Both the position numbers and the translations under genes were made by a program. Under the pieces are notes generated by a model. That model saw nothing but the letters and a program-made list of their open reading frames with translations. It had not been told where the DNA came from and searched no databases. A DNA stretch of 64,000 nucleotides from PALSA-505 sp036496025 (lineage in GTDB: Bacteria; Actinomycetota; Actinomycetes; Streptosporangiales; Streptosporangiaceae): assembly GCA_036496025.1 (NCBI GenBank), contig DASXLW010000119.1, positions 1-64,000 of the forward strand, read 5' to 3'. Below, piece by piece: positions 51,901-59,911 of the stretch. The stretch's first letter is position 1; each line of letters opens with the position of its first letter.

Positions 51901-51969
51901 CGTCGCGCTCTGACCGCCCACGAGGCGTGCATACCAGGCCGCCAAGGCCAGCGCTACCGATATCGCCAT
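48937..51969 (-). CDS. HerA/VirB4-like ATPase
   Basis: A 1010-residue protein with a HerA/FtsK-type motor in its middle: Walker A TGATGAGKSQT (371-381), Walker B HVIVIEEAHRLL (605-616), GMIVAEQIP (645-653) and the arginine/sensor segment NTALKIVHRL (663-672). Residues 1-340 have a hydrophobic start and a coiled-coil-like stretch (about 185-225). Residues 720-1010 include a Cys cluster (ACGGP, ACGPSCSAGRAC). All catalytic residues look intact. Such ATPases move DNA or drive type IV secretion-like machines. It is the third gene of a run with a coupling-protein-like gene and a coiled-coil membrane protein. Confidence 0.78.
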   Translation of the reverse strand: MAISVALALAAWYARLVGGQSATVTTGAGDSLAGPWHRILAITAAAGAGSPEADFVAVLPAVLSAAGSGRAFAVGWLSRGAGAPLELITNAGALPGAAPEPESGESPGLLFPGGARGVVIGDDWRDELDRMVWTCCPGRQAPPLAEPGRPDGGEPAGRPTLFESTLVTLMGRRFGWLVIAERTELIDAEVAELRTQLNVLRRYEDERSRFDVERAQRRMAELDTFREAGLWSVRVLAGAATAEELRVIAPVLVGSVDLSRHPYRLRSGSEPHDLAAALTVGAQDATDGAATPFVATAGALAALAGLPRREVPGLRVLDPGYFDVTSETDGRDRRGVASPVIEVGAILDPQDRPAGAFRVPLSTLNRHAFVTGATGAGKSQTVRHILEQCSRAGLPWLAIEPAKSEYAAMAGRLEGITEVTVINPTDPRAVPLSVHPLAPEPGYPVQAHIDMVRALFHAAFGADEPFPQIMSQALQRVYEEAGWDAVTGRGVPGATVEPAVPTLARLERAALDVIDAVGYGPELQADVRGFVNVRLGSLRVGSAGRFFEGGHPADIGELLRRSVVLAIEDVANDEDKAFLMGTLIIRLVEHLRLRARRERPAGLRHVIVIEEAHRLLRNRGDERAGSHAVELFAGMLAEIRAYGEGMIVAEQIPAKLVPDVVKNTALKIVHRLPAADDRQVVGAAMNLDGEQSRQVVSLEPGVAAVFADGMDRPLRIRVPLGEARERACGGPAPPLSGRRSAACGPSCSAGRACTLVELRRGELLSAGAEQAWLRVWTETLVLAFLTNRGLPAVPPGLRRRWSGLEARLRECALGALIDRSVGARAASLRGSYDPGRLAASASSAALRVLAGQTPPGTRAGPGWVAGPLRWLHEVERICPFGGPQPDPYDPAPPPDFELAGAAGPPAVRAGVRVGQRVRELRRDPLAMELEPNRRVAWNLLLGDDDQRGFLADVAAVMVGRDPGLQLAQAAADMGVCDWLEAVLSWPRRFIAGESGEGFALASGEPAPGAR

Positions 51970-51995
51970 TGCCCCGGGTATCGGCCCGGGCAGGC

Positions 51996-54212
51996 TCAGC
52001 CGCGTCGCTTGCGCCAGTCCAGCCGCTCCGGCGGCGGGCCGAGGTTCGGCGGCGGCTGCGCGTCACCGGACCGCCAGCTCACCGGCACCCGCGCGGGTCC
52101 GCCCGCCGGGGCTGTCGGGGCCTGCCGCGACGGCGTGGCGGGTGGCGGCGGCCGGCCGCCGGGGGGCTCCTGCGCGCCGTTCCTCACCTCGTCCAGGGTG
52201 AGCAGGGTGGCGGTCGGCAGCCCGATGATGCCGGGGTTCGCGTCGGCCATCACGACCTGCCTGCCGCGGCGGGACGCCGTGGAGATGATCACTGCGCTCG
52301 GCGGCAGCTGCTGCAGTTCGTGCTGCTCGACCAGGAACTCCCGGGACCGCTGCGCGGTCCTGGCCAGCGAATCGTTGCTGCCGACTGCCCGGGAGGTGCT
52401 GACCCCCCACGCCGTGCTCATGTTGATCCCTTCCGTGATCGATTCGGAGTCGCTGGTACCGCTGGAATAGCTTCGGTCCCCGCTTTGCGACGAGGTTTCA
52501 TGACCGAACGGCGCCGCGATGGACTCGCGGCTACGGCTGCGACCACGGCTGCGGCCCGATGTCTTACTCGTCGTGGCGGAGGTGGACACCGAGTCGGCGG
52601 TGCCGACCGTGCTGGTGTACGAATCGCCGACGGTGTCGGTCACCGACGTGCCCATGGTGTCGGTGAACTGGGTGAGCACGAACCGGTGCTCGGTGCCGAT
52701 CTGCTCGCTCGCGATCCTGGCATCCTCGGCATTACCGAGGCGCATGAAGGCCAGCGCGGCGTTTCCCCGGCCCAGCCGCTCTTTGACCTGAGCCGGGATC
52801 GAGCGGTAGGCGAGCAGCAGGCCGGTGCGGGTGGTCTCGCAGGCGTCGCACAGCCGGTCGATCACCTCGCCGCGGAGCTTGTCCGCGCCGGCCAGCATCA
52901 GCGTGTGCTGCCAGGGCCGGCCCACCGGGGCCTGGCGCAGCACGTGGGTGAGCGCGGTCACCGCGTAGGTGCCAAGCACCTGATTGCCGAACACCCCGGC
53001 CCGCCGGTCGGTGCAGATCACCCGCAGCCTGCTCGGCGCGAGCGAGGCGGGCGCGACGCCGGCCTGATCCAGCTTCCGCAACCGCGATTCCATCGCCCAG
53101 GCCCGGGCGATCACCACCCGGTCGGCCGCGCCCCGGCCGAACATCCCGGTGATGCGTTCCAGCTGATCGGCGGTAAGCAGCCCGAGGCGGAGGTCCTCCC
53201 GAGGGTCGCCGATCTGTCCGAGCGCCCGGAGCCCCGCGGTGACCTGGGCGATCGTCGCGTACGGCCCGAACACGTCGATCAGGCGCTCTAGGATCGCGTT
53301 GTCCTGCGCGACATCGCCGGCGCCTTCGTCCTCGCTCACGCTGACGACCAGGGAAAGCACGTCGGCCAGAGCTTCGCGAGACAGGTCGCCGCTCAAGTCC
53401 AGCCGGGGCAGATCCGCGGGCAGCACCCAGACCAGCGGGGCGATGCCGGATCGCTCGGCCACCGCGAGCAGGTCCTTAGCCACCGCGCCCTCGGACACGT
53501 CCACCACGGTCAGCTCGCCGCCCGCGGTGAGCCGGGACGCTCCGACCACGGTGAACAGCGCGGACCAGCCGGAGAGCGTGCCGCCAGCCAGGTCGATCCG
53601 GTCCACCTTGGCCGGCAGCGAGACCGCGTACCACTGCGCCTGCTTCTCGTAGGCGTCGCGCCGCTCCTGCCAGTCCTCGAACCTGCGGGCGTGCTCCTCC
53701 TGCCAGGCGAAGAGCCGGCTTTCCTGCTCGTCCCGGATCTTGTCGAGTCGCTGCTGCTCCTCATCGACAGATGACCGCAGGGCCTGCTCGCCCTGCCAGA
53801 TGCGCTGCACGGCCAGGCCAGCACCGACCAGGCAGGCGATCGCACCCAGCCAGGCGATCGCCGCATTCAGCCAGCCGGCCGCCCAGACCGCGATCAGCAG
53901 GCCGGCCAGCACCACCGCGGCCCCGCCCGCCAGCTTCAGCGGCCGGTCGAGCAGGTTCTCCTCACGGCGCTGTGCCGCCACCCATTCCGGGTTGAGCTGC
54001 TCCTGCTCCGGGGGCGTGGGCCGTTTGGGCTGCGGACCCGGATCGGGGTGCAGCAACGCGTGCTGCCAGCCGAGGTAGATCCGGTCCGGCCGCATCCGGC
54101 CCGGGGCGCGGGATCGCTGCAGCCGGCGGAATTCGGGTGGCGGCTGCAGGTCCTGCGGCCGGCCCGGTGCGCGGTCACCGCCGCGCTCGCCTCTCGCGGT
54201 TGGCGCCGTCAC
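51996..54212 (-). CDS. Coiled-coil membrane protein of unknown function
   Basis: A 738-residue protein I do not recognise. It has a Pro-rich N-terminus, two adjacent membrane helices (about 93-112 and 114-134), a long charged coiled coil (about 140-195), a globular mixed region (about 200-500), and a Ser/Thr/Arg-rich low-complexity segment (about 515-610), ending in a Pro-rich tail. The hairpin membrane insertion places both large parts on one side. GTG start overlaps the stop of the coupling-protein-like gene as GTGA. It is between two ATPase-like proteins and could be their scaffold. Confidence 0.7.
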   Translation of the reverse strand: MTAPTARGERGGDRAPGRPQDLQPPPEFRRLQRSRAPGRMRPDRIYLGWQHALLHPDPGPQPKRPTPPEQEQLNPEWVAAQRREENLLDRPLKLAGGAAVVLAGLLIAVWAAGWLNAAIAWLGAIACLVGAGLAVQRIWQGEQALRSSVDEEQQRLDKIRDEQESRLFAWQEEHARRFEDWQERRDAYEKQAQWYAVSLPAKVDRIDLAGGTLSGWSALFTVVGASRLTAGGELTVVDVSEGAVAKDLLAVAERSGIAPLVWVLPADLPRLDLSGDLSREALADVLSLVVSVSEDEGAGDVAQDNAILERLIDVFGPYATIAQVTAGLRALGQIGDPREDLRLGLLTADQLERITGMFGRGAADRVVIARAWAMESRLRKLDQAGVAPASLAPSRLRVICTDRRAGVFGNQVLGTYAVTALTHVLRQAPVGRPWQHTLMLAGADKLRGEVIDRLCDACETTRTGLLLAYRSIPAQVKERLGRGNAALAFMRLGNAEDARIASEQIGTEHRFVLTQFTDTMGTSVTDTVGDSYTSTVGTADSVSTSATTSKTSGRSRGRSRSRESIAAPFGHETSSQSGDRSYSSGTSDSESITEGINMSTAWGVSTSRAVGSNDSLARTAQRSREFLVEQHELQQLPPSAVIISTASRRGRQVVMADANPGIIGLPTATLLTLDEVRNGAQEPPGGRPPPPATPSRQAPTAPAGGPARVPVSWRSGDAQPPPNLGPPPERLDWRKRRG

Positions 54213-56209
54213 CTCCGCCTGCCCTTCTGCCCGGGGCCCGCACGCGTGTCCCCGCCCGCCGCGGCCGGCACGGCCAGATCCGCAGCTGGGCCGGCGGCCG
54301 GCCGTGTGCTCAGCCGCCTGGCGGGGTGCCGCGCGATCCGGGCCGGAACGGTCAGTCCCAGCGTAACCAGGCGGCGCCGCGGCCTCCGGACAATAAGGAC
54401 ATGCTCCCCGTTATCCAGCCTGCTCAGTGACCGCGCCGCCACCACCGGCTTGCGGATCAGCCCGTACGGGCCTAGCTGGCTCAGCGGCCCGGCCGAGTCC
54501 GCCGGCGCGGCGCCCACGGCGGCCGCCGATGTCGTCGCGCGCACTGCGGCGGTGGCTTTCGCGCGCACCGCCGACCTGCCCGCGGCCGGAAAGTCACCCT
54601 CGCCGGCCGGGGCGAACTTCTCGCCGGTCAGGCCGGCAAACCGCTCGGCTACCGCTGGATCGGTCAGCCGGTGCAGCACGAGCACGTTGACCTGATCGGC
54701 CAGCTCCTGGACCCGGGCGGCCTCCGTGGTGGTCAGCAGCGCGGGCAGCCCGGCCGCCTCGCCCCGCGCGACCAGGTCGCCCAGCGCGGCCGGGGCCAGG
54801 CCGCCGCACTGGTCGAACCAGGCCAGGCCGTCGCCTGGCACGCCGATCCGCCGCAGCTCGGAGCAGACCGCCAGCACGTCCCGCGCGACCAGGCTGGCCA
54901 GCGTGGTCGCCGCCCGGCCACAGGCCGCGGCGTCGATCGAGAACAGCGCGACCGCCCGCTCCCGCACCACCCGGCCGAGGTCCACCCGCAGCCCCGGCCC
55001 CGGGGCGAGCCACCGGCCGAGCGCGGACGCGCGCAGCTCGTTGAGCTGCTCGGCCAGGGCGGCGGTGATGCGCGGGTCGCCATCCAGCAGCCCAGCCGAC
55101 ACCTTGACCCGCTCGCCGAGCGCCTGCCGGCGGGGATGGTAGCCCGGCACGTGCTCCATCCGAGCCCGCAGCGCGGCCGGGCTGAGCAGGTGCACGACCT
55201 CGTCGAGCATGGCAGTGCGCGGATCGCCGGGAGCGGCGTCGGCCACCGCGAACAGGTCGGTGAGATAGGCCGCGCAGCTGCGCCGGTACTGGTCGGAGAC
55301 GCCGGTCCAGTCGACCATGCCCATGACGAGCGACGTCCGCCTGGCAGGCTCGCCGGTGCGGAGCGGGTCGTAGTAACGAGAAGCCTCGCCGCCGAACCGG
55401 TACAGCGGTGCCCCGGTGGACTCGCACAGCGCGCCGAACGACTCGGCCAGCCTGCGGCTGCCGTCCAGGTCGACGGCGATCACCGGCTTGCGACGGCGGA
55501 TGGCCGCGTGCACGATCTGGAAGCTCGTGGTCGTGGTCCCGGAACGCGGCGAGCCTGCGCACAGCACGCCGCCTGTCACCTCGGCCCAGGACACCGCTAC
55601 CTCCCAGCCGGCAGCGGCGTCCAGCCCGAGGCACGCGCCGTCCCTGGTGACCACACCGCCCGATGAGATCAATCGGGTCAGGTACGCGCGACGGCACCAG
55701 GTGACCAGGCCGGGACGGTAGCCCGGGAGCTTCCATTCGTCGGTGTGCAGCCAGGTCAGCCAGGCCACGACGGCGGCTTCGGCTGCCGCCAGGATCAGCG
55801 CCAGCGGAAACTGCCGCGGCAGCCAGTGGCCGATGCCGGCGTAGGCCGCGCCCAGATGCCCCAGCCTGCCGGGATGCTGGCCGACCCCGCCGAGGTAGGC
55901 CGCGATCTGCGCCGGTCCCTGGCCGAAACCCGCGGCAGCCGTGGCCGGCCCGATGGCCAGCACCCAGACCAGGCCGACTGCCGCCGGGACCGCCAGCCAT
56001 ACCGGCCGCCATCGGCTCAGCCGAGTGATGATCACGAATGCGGCGGCCAGGATCAGCGTCAGCTGGGCGAAGAGCAGATGCGCGACGACGGCCAGCACCA
56101 CGCAGACGGCGATGAGCTCACCGCGGCGGGGGACGTCCCCGGGGATGAGATATCGGCCGGGACGCGGCATGTGCTCGGGCCCGGTGACGGCGTCGGCTGG
56201 CATAGGCAC
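54209..56209 (-). CDS. Type IV coupling protein-like membrane protein, degenerate ATP site
   Basis: A 666-residue protein with three or four N-terminal membrane helices (within residues 30-155) and a cytosolic RecA-like domain arranged as in VirD4/TraG/TraM-recognition proteins. The P-loop position reads GSPRSGTTTT (219-228), lacking the Walker A Lys, and the Walker B position reads LAWFDQCGG (462-470), with Gln for Glu. KPVIAVDLDG follows the P-loop as in T4CPs. It is therefore probably a non-hydrolysing relative. The C-terminus is basic. It heads the cassette with the coiled-coil protein and HerA-like ATPase. Confidence 0.72.
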   Translation of the reverse strand: MPMPADAVTGPEHMPRPGRYLIPGDVPRRGELIAVCVVLAVVAHLLFAQLTLILAAAFVIITRLSRWRPVWLAVPAAVGLVWVLAIGPATAAAGFGQGPAQIAAYLGGVGQHPGRLGHLGAAYAGIGHWLPRQFPLALILAAAEAAVVAWLTWLHTDEWKLPGYRPGLVTWCRRAYLTRLISSGGVVTRDGACLGLDAAAGWEVAVSWAEVTGGVLCAGSPRSGTTTTSFQIVHAAIRRRKPVIAVDLDGSRRLAESFGALCESTGAPLYRFGGEASRYYDPLRTGEPARRTSLVMGMVDWTGVSDQYRRSCAAYLTDLFAVADAAPGDPRTAMLDEVVHLLSPAALRARMEHVPGYHPRRQALGERVKVSAGLLDGDPRITAALAEQLNELRASALGRWLAPGPGLRVDLGRVVRERAVALFSIDAAACGRAATTLASLVARDVLAVCSELRRIGVPGDGLAWFDQCGGLAPAALGDLVARGEAAGLPALLTTTEAARVQELADQVNVLVLHRLTDPAVAERFAGLTGEKFAPAGEGDFPAAGRSAVRAKATAAVRATTSAAAVGAAPADSAGPLSQLGPYGLIRKPVVAARSLSRLDNGEHVLIVRRPRRRLVTLGLTVPARIARHPARRLSTRPAAGPAADLAVPAAAGGDTRAGPGQKGRRR

Positions 56210-56309
56210 TCAAGGTTCCCAGTCCGCTGCGGTCTGTGTCCAGATAACCCTCAGGGGCGCGGCAGATCCCGGCACATCAGGCGAGGCGCCGGAGGGAACG
56301 CCGGGATCG

Positions 56310-57209
56310 TCAAGTCTCCCGGTCCCCGGCCGTCCGGGGCCAGCTGCCGTCGTCGCCGATCGCGACGGCGGCGCGCGGGCCGTCGGGGGACTCGATCACG
56401 ACCCGGAACCTCTCGGGCCGCAGGACCGCGGTGGTCAGCGCGATCGGAACGCCGGCGGATGCATCGTCGAACCTGACCGTCACGTTGACGGCAGGCTCGC
56501 CCGCGGCCAGCCGCAGGCTCCGGGCCACCGACGGGGCTGGCGGCTGCAGTTCGAGGTACATGCCGCCCGGGCGCGGCACCGGTATCGTCGTTCGTTCCGC
56601 ATCGGGGGGGTGCGAAGTGGCCGCGGGCTTGGCCGCGAGCTGTGACATTCTCAGCACGTCGGACAGCGCGGGCGGGGCTTCGACGAGGAACGAATGCCCT
56701 TCGGACAGATAGGTGGCCGAGTAGGCGACCGGGGACCCCGCCGACGTCCATAGGCAGCGGACGACGTACACCAGGTCGCCGGGGGAAAGCCCGAGCGCCC
56801 CGCCGATGTCCTCGGGCACTCGCCGCCACGACACGTGCCTCGACGCGCAGTCGATCTGCATGCCCATCGGATCGATCGAGGCGCGCAGCTCCGGCAGGCC
56901 TTCCAGCCTGATCAGGTAGTCGGCCGGGCTGGCCCGGTACACCTGGCCGTCGGGGAGGCGGCGCAGCAGGTGCCGCGCCGACAGCTCGTCGATCGCGGCT
57001 TCCATCTCGGCCGGGCTCACACCATAGCGGCGGGCGAGCGCGCTGCGCCGCGGCAGCCGCCAGCCCGGCTCGTGGTGGATCAGGGCCGCGGCCACTCGAT
57101 CCGCGAGGACCTGGGCCGCCGACCGGCCTTCGCCCGGCTCGCCCGCGGTGCTCTTGGTCGCTGCGTGCGCTACCGTCCAGCCATCATCGTCCCCCCGGCG
57201 GCCCTTCAT
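56310..57209 (-). CDS. GntR-family transcriptional regulator
   Basis: A 299-residue protein: N-terminal winged helix (about 25-95) with AAQVLADRVAAALIHHEPGW and ALARRYGVSPAEMEAAIDEL, then a chorismate-lyase-like UTRA-type effector domain (about 110-200) containing YVVRCLWTSAGSPVAYSATY. The C-terminal 90 residues are less clear. UTRA domains bind small ligands. It lies 100 bases upstream of the coupling-protein-like gene and is its likely regulator. The ATG at 57209 was chosen because upstream residues are low complexity. Confidence 0.78.
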   Translation of the reverse strand: MKGRRGDDDGWTVAHAATKSTAGEPGEGRSAAQVLADRVAAALIHHEPGWRLPRRSALARRYGVSPAEMEAAIDELSARHLLRRLPDGQVYRASPADYLIRLEGLPELRASIDPMGMQIDCASRHVSWRRVPEDIGGALGLSPGDLVYVVRCLWTSAGSPVAYSATYLSEGHSFLVEAPPALSDVLRMSQLAAKPAATSHPPDAERTTIPVPRPGGMYLELQPPAPSVARSLRLAAGEPAVNVTVRFDDASAGVPIALTTAVLRPERFRVVIESPDGPRAAVAIGDDGSWPRTAGDRET

Positions 57210-57536
57210 TCCGCATAGCGCCGGGAAGTCGCGACGACCACCCGGCCCATGGTGACGATCAAGGCGGCGGCTGAGCTGATCAGGTGGCCGGCCGGGGCCG
57301 AGCCGCCCGCATCGACTGCCATCGGCACCATGTCCTTCGCTCAGGTCGTCGCCGTGCCACTGGGGGCTGGTTGAAGATCCGCCCGTCGGCCACAACCTTC
57401 CTAGGCAGCAGAGGTTTCGCGCGGCTGAACCAGGAACGCGCTGGATGGCGAAGAGTAGGTGAACGACAGGGAAAGCAGCACGGTGACGGCGCCGACCCGA
57501 GGGACGGCGCCGTCACCGGGCAAGGTCAGCGGGAGA
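57210..57536. other. Intergenic region GntR / DUF1416
   Basis: 327 bases between two minus-strand genes. It holds the strong hairpin at 57481-57518 near the DUF1416 end and must contain the GntR promoter near its other end. CTATGCGG just upstream of the GntR ATG is a possible -10 region. No credible ORF was seen. Confidence 0.5.
57481..57518 (-). terminator. 14-bp perfect inverted repeat terminator
   Basis: CGGTGACGGCGCCG and its exact complement flank a 10-base loop. It starts 18 bases after the DUF1416 stop, so it should end the sulfurtransferase transcript. On the minus strand the following bases are TGCTGCTTTCCCTG, only weakly U-rich. Confidence 0.8.
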
Positions 57537-57845
57537 TCAGAGCGCCAGCTCCACCGCGGCGAGACGGCCGGTGTCGGCGGTCACCGACTGGTCCCCGCTC
57601 AGGCCACCCGGGGCGAGCACGCGGACCGTCCAGGTACCGGGCGCGGCGAAGAACCGGAATCCCCCGTCCGAGCCGAGCGGCACCTCGGCCACGAAGTCGC
57701 CGCCGGAGTCGAGCAGCCGCGCGTACCCGGTGGCCACCGGGGCCCCGTCGTGCGTGACCCGCCCCTGCACCACCGCCTGGTCACCCACGTCCGCGGGGGC
57801 ACTGACGCCGCCGGCCGGAGCGCCGCACCCGTCGCTGGCGGTCAC
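57537..57845 (-). CDS. DUF1416 family protein
   Basis: A 102-residue protein with a carboxypeptidase-regulatory-like beta-sandwich: VVQGRVTHDGAPVATGYARL, then EVPLGSDGGFRFFAAPGTWT. DUF1416 proteins (SseC type) regularly follow the thiosulfate sulfurtransferase gene in actinobacteria, and the GTG here overlaps the sulfurtransferase stop as GTGA. A single Cys sits near the N-terminus (SDGCGAP). The function is unknown, but the fixed partnership suggests sulfur metabolism. Confidence 0.88.
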   Translation of the reverse strand: MTASDGCGAPAGGVSAPADVGDQAVVQGRVTHDGAPVATGYARLLDSGGDFVAEVPLGSDGGFRFFAAPGTWTVRVLAPGGLSGDQSVTADTGRLAAVELAL

Positions 57846-58681
57846 GAGGCCGCCCCGAGCTCGATGGGGACGGCGACCAGCGACCCGTACTCGGTCCACG
57901 AGCCGTCGTAGTTCTTGACGTTGGGCTGACCGAGCAGTTCGTGCAGCACGAACCAGGTGTGCGCGGAGCGCTCGCCGATCCGGCAGTAGGCGATGGTGTC
58001 CTTGCCGAAGTCGACCCCGGCGCCGCTGTAGAGCTCGCGGAGCTCGTCGTCGGATCGGAACGTGCCGTCCTCGTTGGCCGCCTTCGACCAGGGGATGTTG
58101 CGCGCGGACGGGATGTGGCCGGGCCGCTGCGCCGACTCCTGCGGCAGGTGCGCCGGGGCGAGCAGCTTGCCGCTGAACTCGTCGGGCGAGCGCACGTCCA
58201 CCAGGTTCCAGGTGCCGATCGCGGCCACGACCTCGTCGCGCAGCGCCCGGATGGAACTGTCCGGGTCGGACGCCGTGTAGTGGGTGGCGGCCCGCTTCGG
58301 GACCTCGGTGACGAGTTCGCGGGATTCGAGCTCCCACTTCTTCCGCCCGCCGTCGAGCAGCTTCACGTTGCGGTGCCCGTAGATCTTGAAGTACCAGTAT
58401 GCGTAGGCGGCGAACCAGTTGTTGTTCCCGCCGTAGAGCACGACCGTGTCATCGTTGCCGATGCCCCGCTCGGACAGCAGCGCCTCGAAACCCGCCTTGT
58501 CCACGAAGTCACGGCGGACATGGTCCTGCAGATCCTTCTGCCAGTCGAGCTTGATCGCGTTGCGGATGTGGCCCTTGTCGTAGGCCGCGGTGTCCTCGTC
58601 CACCTCGACGAGCACGACATGGGGATCGTCTCGGTGTGACTCCACCCAGGCCGCGTCCACGAGAACGTCAGAACGGCTCAT
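57842..58681 (-). CDS. Thiosulfate sulfurtransferase (rhodanese)
   Basis: A 279-residue two-domain rhodanese of the SseA/CysA type. The C-terminal active-site loop carries C233 in AYCRIGERSAHTW; the N-terminal domain (VLYGGNNNWFAAYAYWYF) is the inactive copy. It transfers a sulfane sulfur to cyanide or thiol acceptors. It sits between a DUF4395 membrane protein and DUF1416, a conserved actinobacterial set. Confidence 0.93.
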   Translation of the reverse strand: MSRSDVLVDAAWVESHRDDPHVVLVEVDEDTAAYDKGHIRNAIKLDWQKDLQDHVRRDFVDKAGFEALLSERGIGNDDTVVLYGGNNNWFAAYAYWYFKIYGHRNVKLLDGGRKKWELESRELVTEVPKRAATHYTASDPDSSIRALRDEVVAAIGTWNLVDVRSPDEFSGKLLAPAHLPQESAQRPGHIPSARNIPWSKAANEDGTFRSDDELRELYSGAGVDFGKDTIAYCRIGERSAHTWFVLHELLGQPNVKNYDGSWTEYGSLVAVPIELGAAS

Positions 58682-58696
58682 GCCTGAACCTCCTTG

Positions 58697-59134
58697 TCAG
58701 GTCCGGTGGACAGCGCCCTCGCGGCCGCCTGTCCGGATTCGTTGGATCATCAGATACATCTCGCAGCCTAGGCAGAAGCCGAAGGCCGCATTGAGGAAAG
58801 CCGCGGCGAGCGCGGCCGCGGTCGCCGCCATGCCCAGGACGGTGACACCCGTCCCGTACCCGATCACGCCGATCACGCCGAAAACCGCGCCTATCCCCTG
58901 GGCGAACCGCGGCGGCGGCTCCGCCTCCAGTTCCGCGGGCGGGCCGAGCCTGGGCCTGATCAGCCAGCGGAAGACCATGCCGTACGGGGCGTAACGCAGG
59001 CCGAGCGCCGCCCCTACGGCGAAGACCAGAGTCTGCGCGGCCAGCAGCCATCCGCTCCCGGTGATCAGCACCAGGGCGAGGACGATCGTGGAGACGACGG
59101 CAGCGAATCGCGCGCCTCTCGGGTCAATGCCCAT
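58697..59134 (-). CDS. DUF4395 membrane protein
   Basis: A 145-residue membrane protein with four helices in two hairpins (about residues 10-50 and 78-125). FGFCLGCEMYL near residue 120 carries two Cys (CLGC) at the end of the last helix, a thioredoxin-like spacing. DUF4395 proteins are found with thioredoxin and sulfurtransferase genes. ATG has AAAGGAG 8 bases upstream. It ends 15 bases before the sulfurtransferase gene. Confidence 0.88.
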   Translation of the reverse strand: MGIDPRGARFAAVVSTIVLALVLITGSGWLLAAQTLVFAVGAALGLRYAPYGMVFRWLIRPRLGPPAELEAEPPPRFAQGIGAVFGVIGVIGYGTGVTVLGMAATAAALAAAFLNAAFGFCLGCEMYLMIQRIRTGGREGAVHRT

Positions 59135-59147
59135 CTGCTGTGCTCCT

Positions 59148-59165
59148 TTGCCCTGGCCAGGGCAA
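59148..59165. promoter_or_regulatory. 18-bp perfect palindrome in the DUF4395 leader
   Basis: TTGCCCTGGCCAGGGCAA is a perfect palindrome 13 bases before the DUF4395 start and directly upstream of its Shine-Dalgarno (AAAGGAG). It could be a repressor operator or an RNA hairpin that affects ribosome access. No such site was seen elsewhere in the window. Confidence 0.45.
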
Positions 59166-59335
59166 CCGGGGGACGGTCTCCATGTCTAACCTACAAGCCG
59201 ACCGGTAAAGTCGGGAATCAGCAGAGCGCCGCCGCTACGCGACAGAAGTCCACGGCGCGCCGCCTGGTCAGCACCCGCATCCCCGGGGAAGCCACGTACC
59301 AGATGCTATGTGCGCCCCGCTGAGCTGTCACTTCC

Positions 59336-59893
59336 TTAGTCCCGTAGGTCGTGCCCGGCACCGCTCACCTCGCCCGAGGGTATGGCCTCGCCCAGCGCCG
59401 CCAGCAGGTCCGCCTTGCGCGGCTGGCCGCTGGCGCGCCGCGCGATGCGCCCGTCCGGGTCGAGCACCAGCACCGTGGGCGTCCGGCGGATGTCCAGCCG
59501 CCGGACCAGGTCCAGCCGGCTCTCGGCGTCGATCTCGACGTGCGCCACCCCGTCCACCAGGCCGGCCACGTCGGCCAGGATCACCCTGGTGGCCCGGCAC
59601 GGGGCACAGAACGCGGTAGAGAACTGAACCAGGGTCGCGCGCCCGCCGAGCGGGTGCCCCAGCTCCGCCTGGGTGAGAAACTGTCCGGCGCCGGGGCTGC
59701 GGTCTGCGGCTGGGTCTGACGCGGCGTCATCAGCGGCCGGGGCGGCGCCGGGGCGCAGCCGCCCGTTCCGCCTTTTCCAGATCATCCCGAACGCACTCGC
59801 CGCAGCCAGGACGGCAACGCTGACCAACACGCCGGTGACCACGCCGGCTACAGCGCGAGCCGGGCACGATGCATTCCCGGACGGCCTCGGCAC
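59336..59893 (-). CDS. Membrane-anchored thioredoxin-family protein
   Basis: A 185-residue protein: a membrane helix at about residues 14-35, a flexible Ala/Asp-rich linker, then a thioredoxin fold with FSTAFCAPCRATRV (CAPC at about 95-98) and the cis-proline segment IRRTPTVLVLDPDG (about 134-147). The redox domain could face either side. It follows the anti-sigma gene by 18 bases. GTG start is assumed; a later GTG is possible. Confidence 0.82.
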   Translation of the reverse strand: MPRPSGNASCPARAVAGVVTGVLVSVAVLAAASAFGMIWKRRNGRLRPGAAPAADDAASDPAADRSPGAGQFLTQAELGHPLGGRATLVQFSTAFCAPCRATRVILADVAGLVDGVAHVEIDAESRLDLVRRLDIRRTPTVLVLDPDGRIARRASGQPRKADLLAALGEAIPSGEVSGAGHDLRD

Positions 59894-59911
59894 GAGCAGA
59901 CCGCTTCCCGG

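Noticed and set aside
48934..52470. An 1178-codon open frame on the plus strand
   Set aside because: It runs antisense through the HerA-like gene and part of the next. Its protein is Arg/Gly/Pro/His-rich without motifs, as expected for the shadow frame of a high-GC gene.
48937..56209. Integrated conjugative element
   Set aside because: Two ATPase-like genes suggest conjugation, but I found no relaxase, integrase, att repeats or change in composition. The flanks are core genes.
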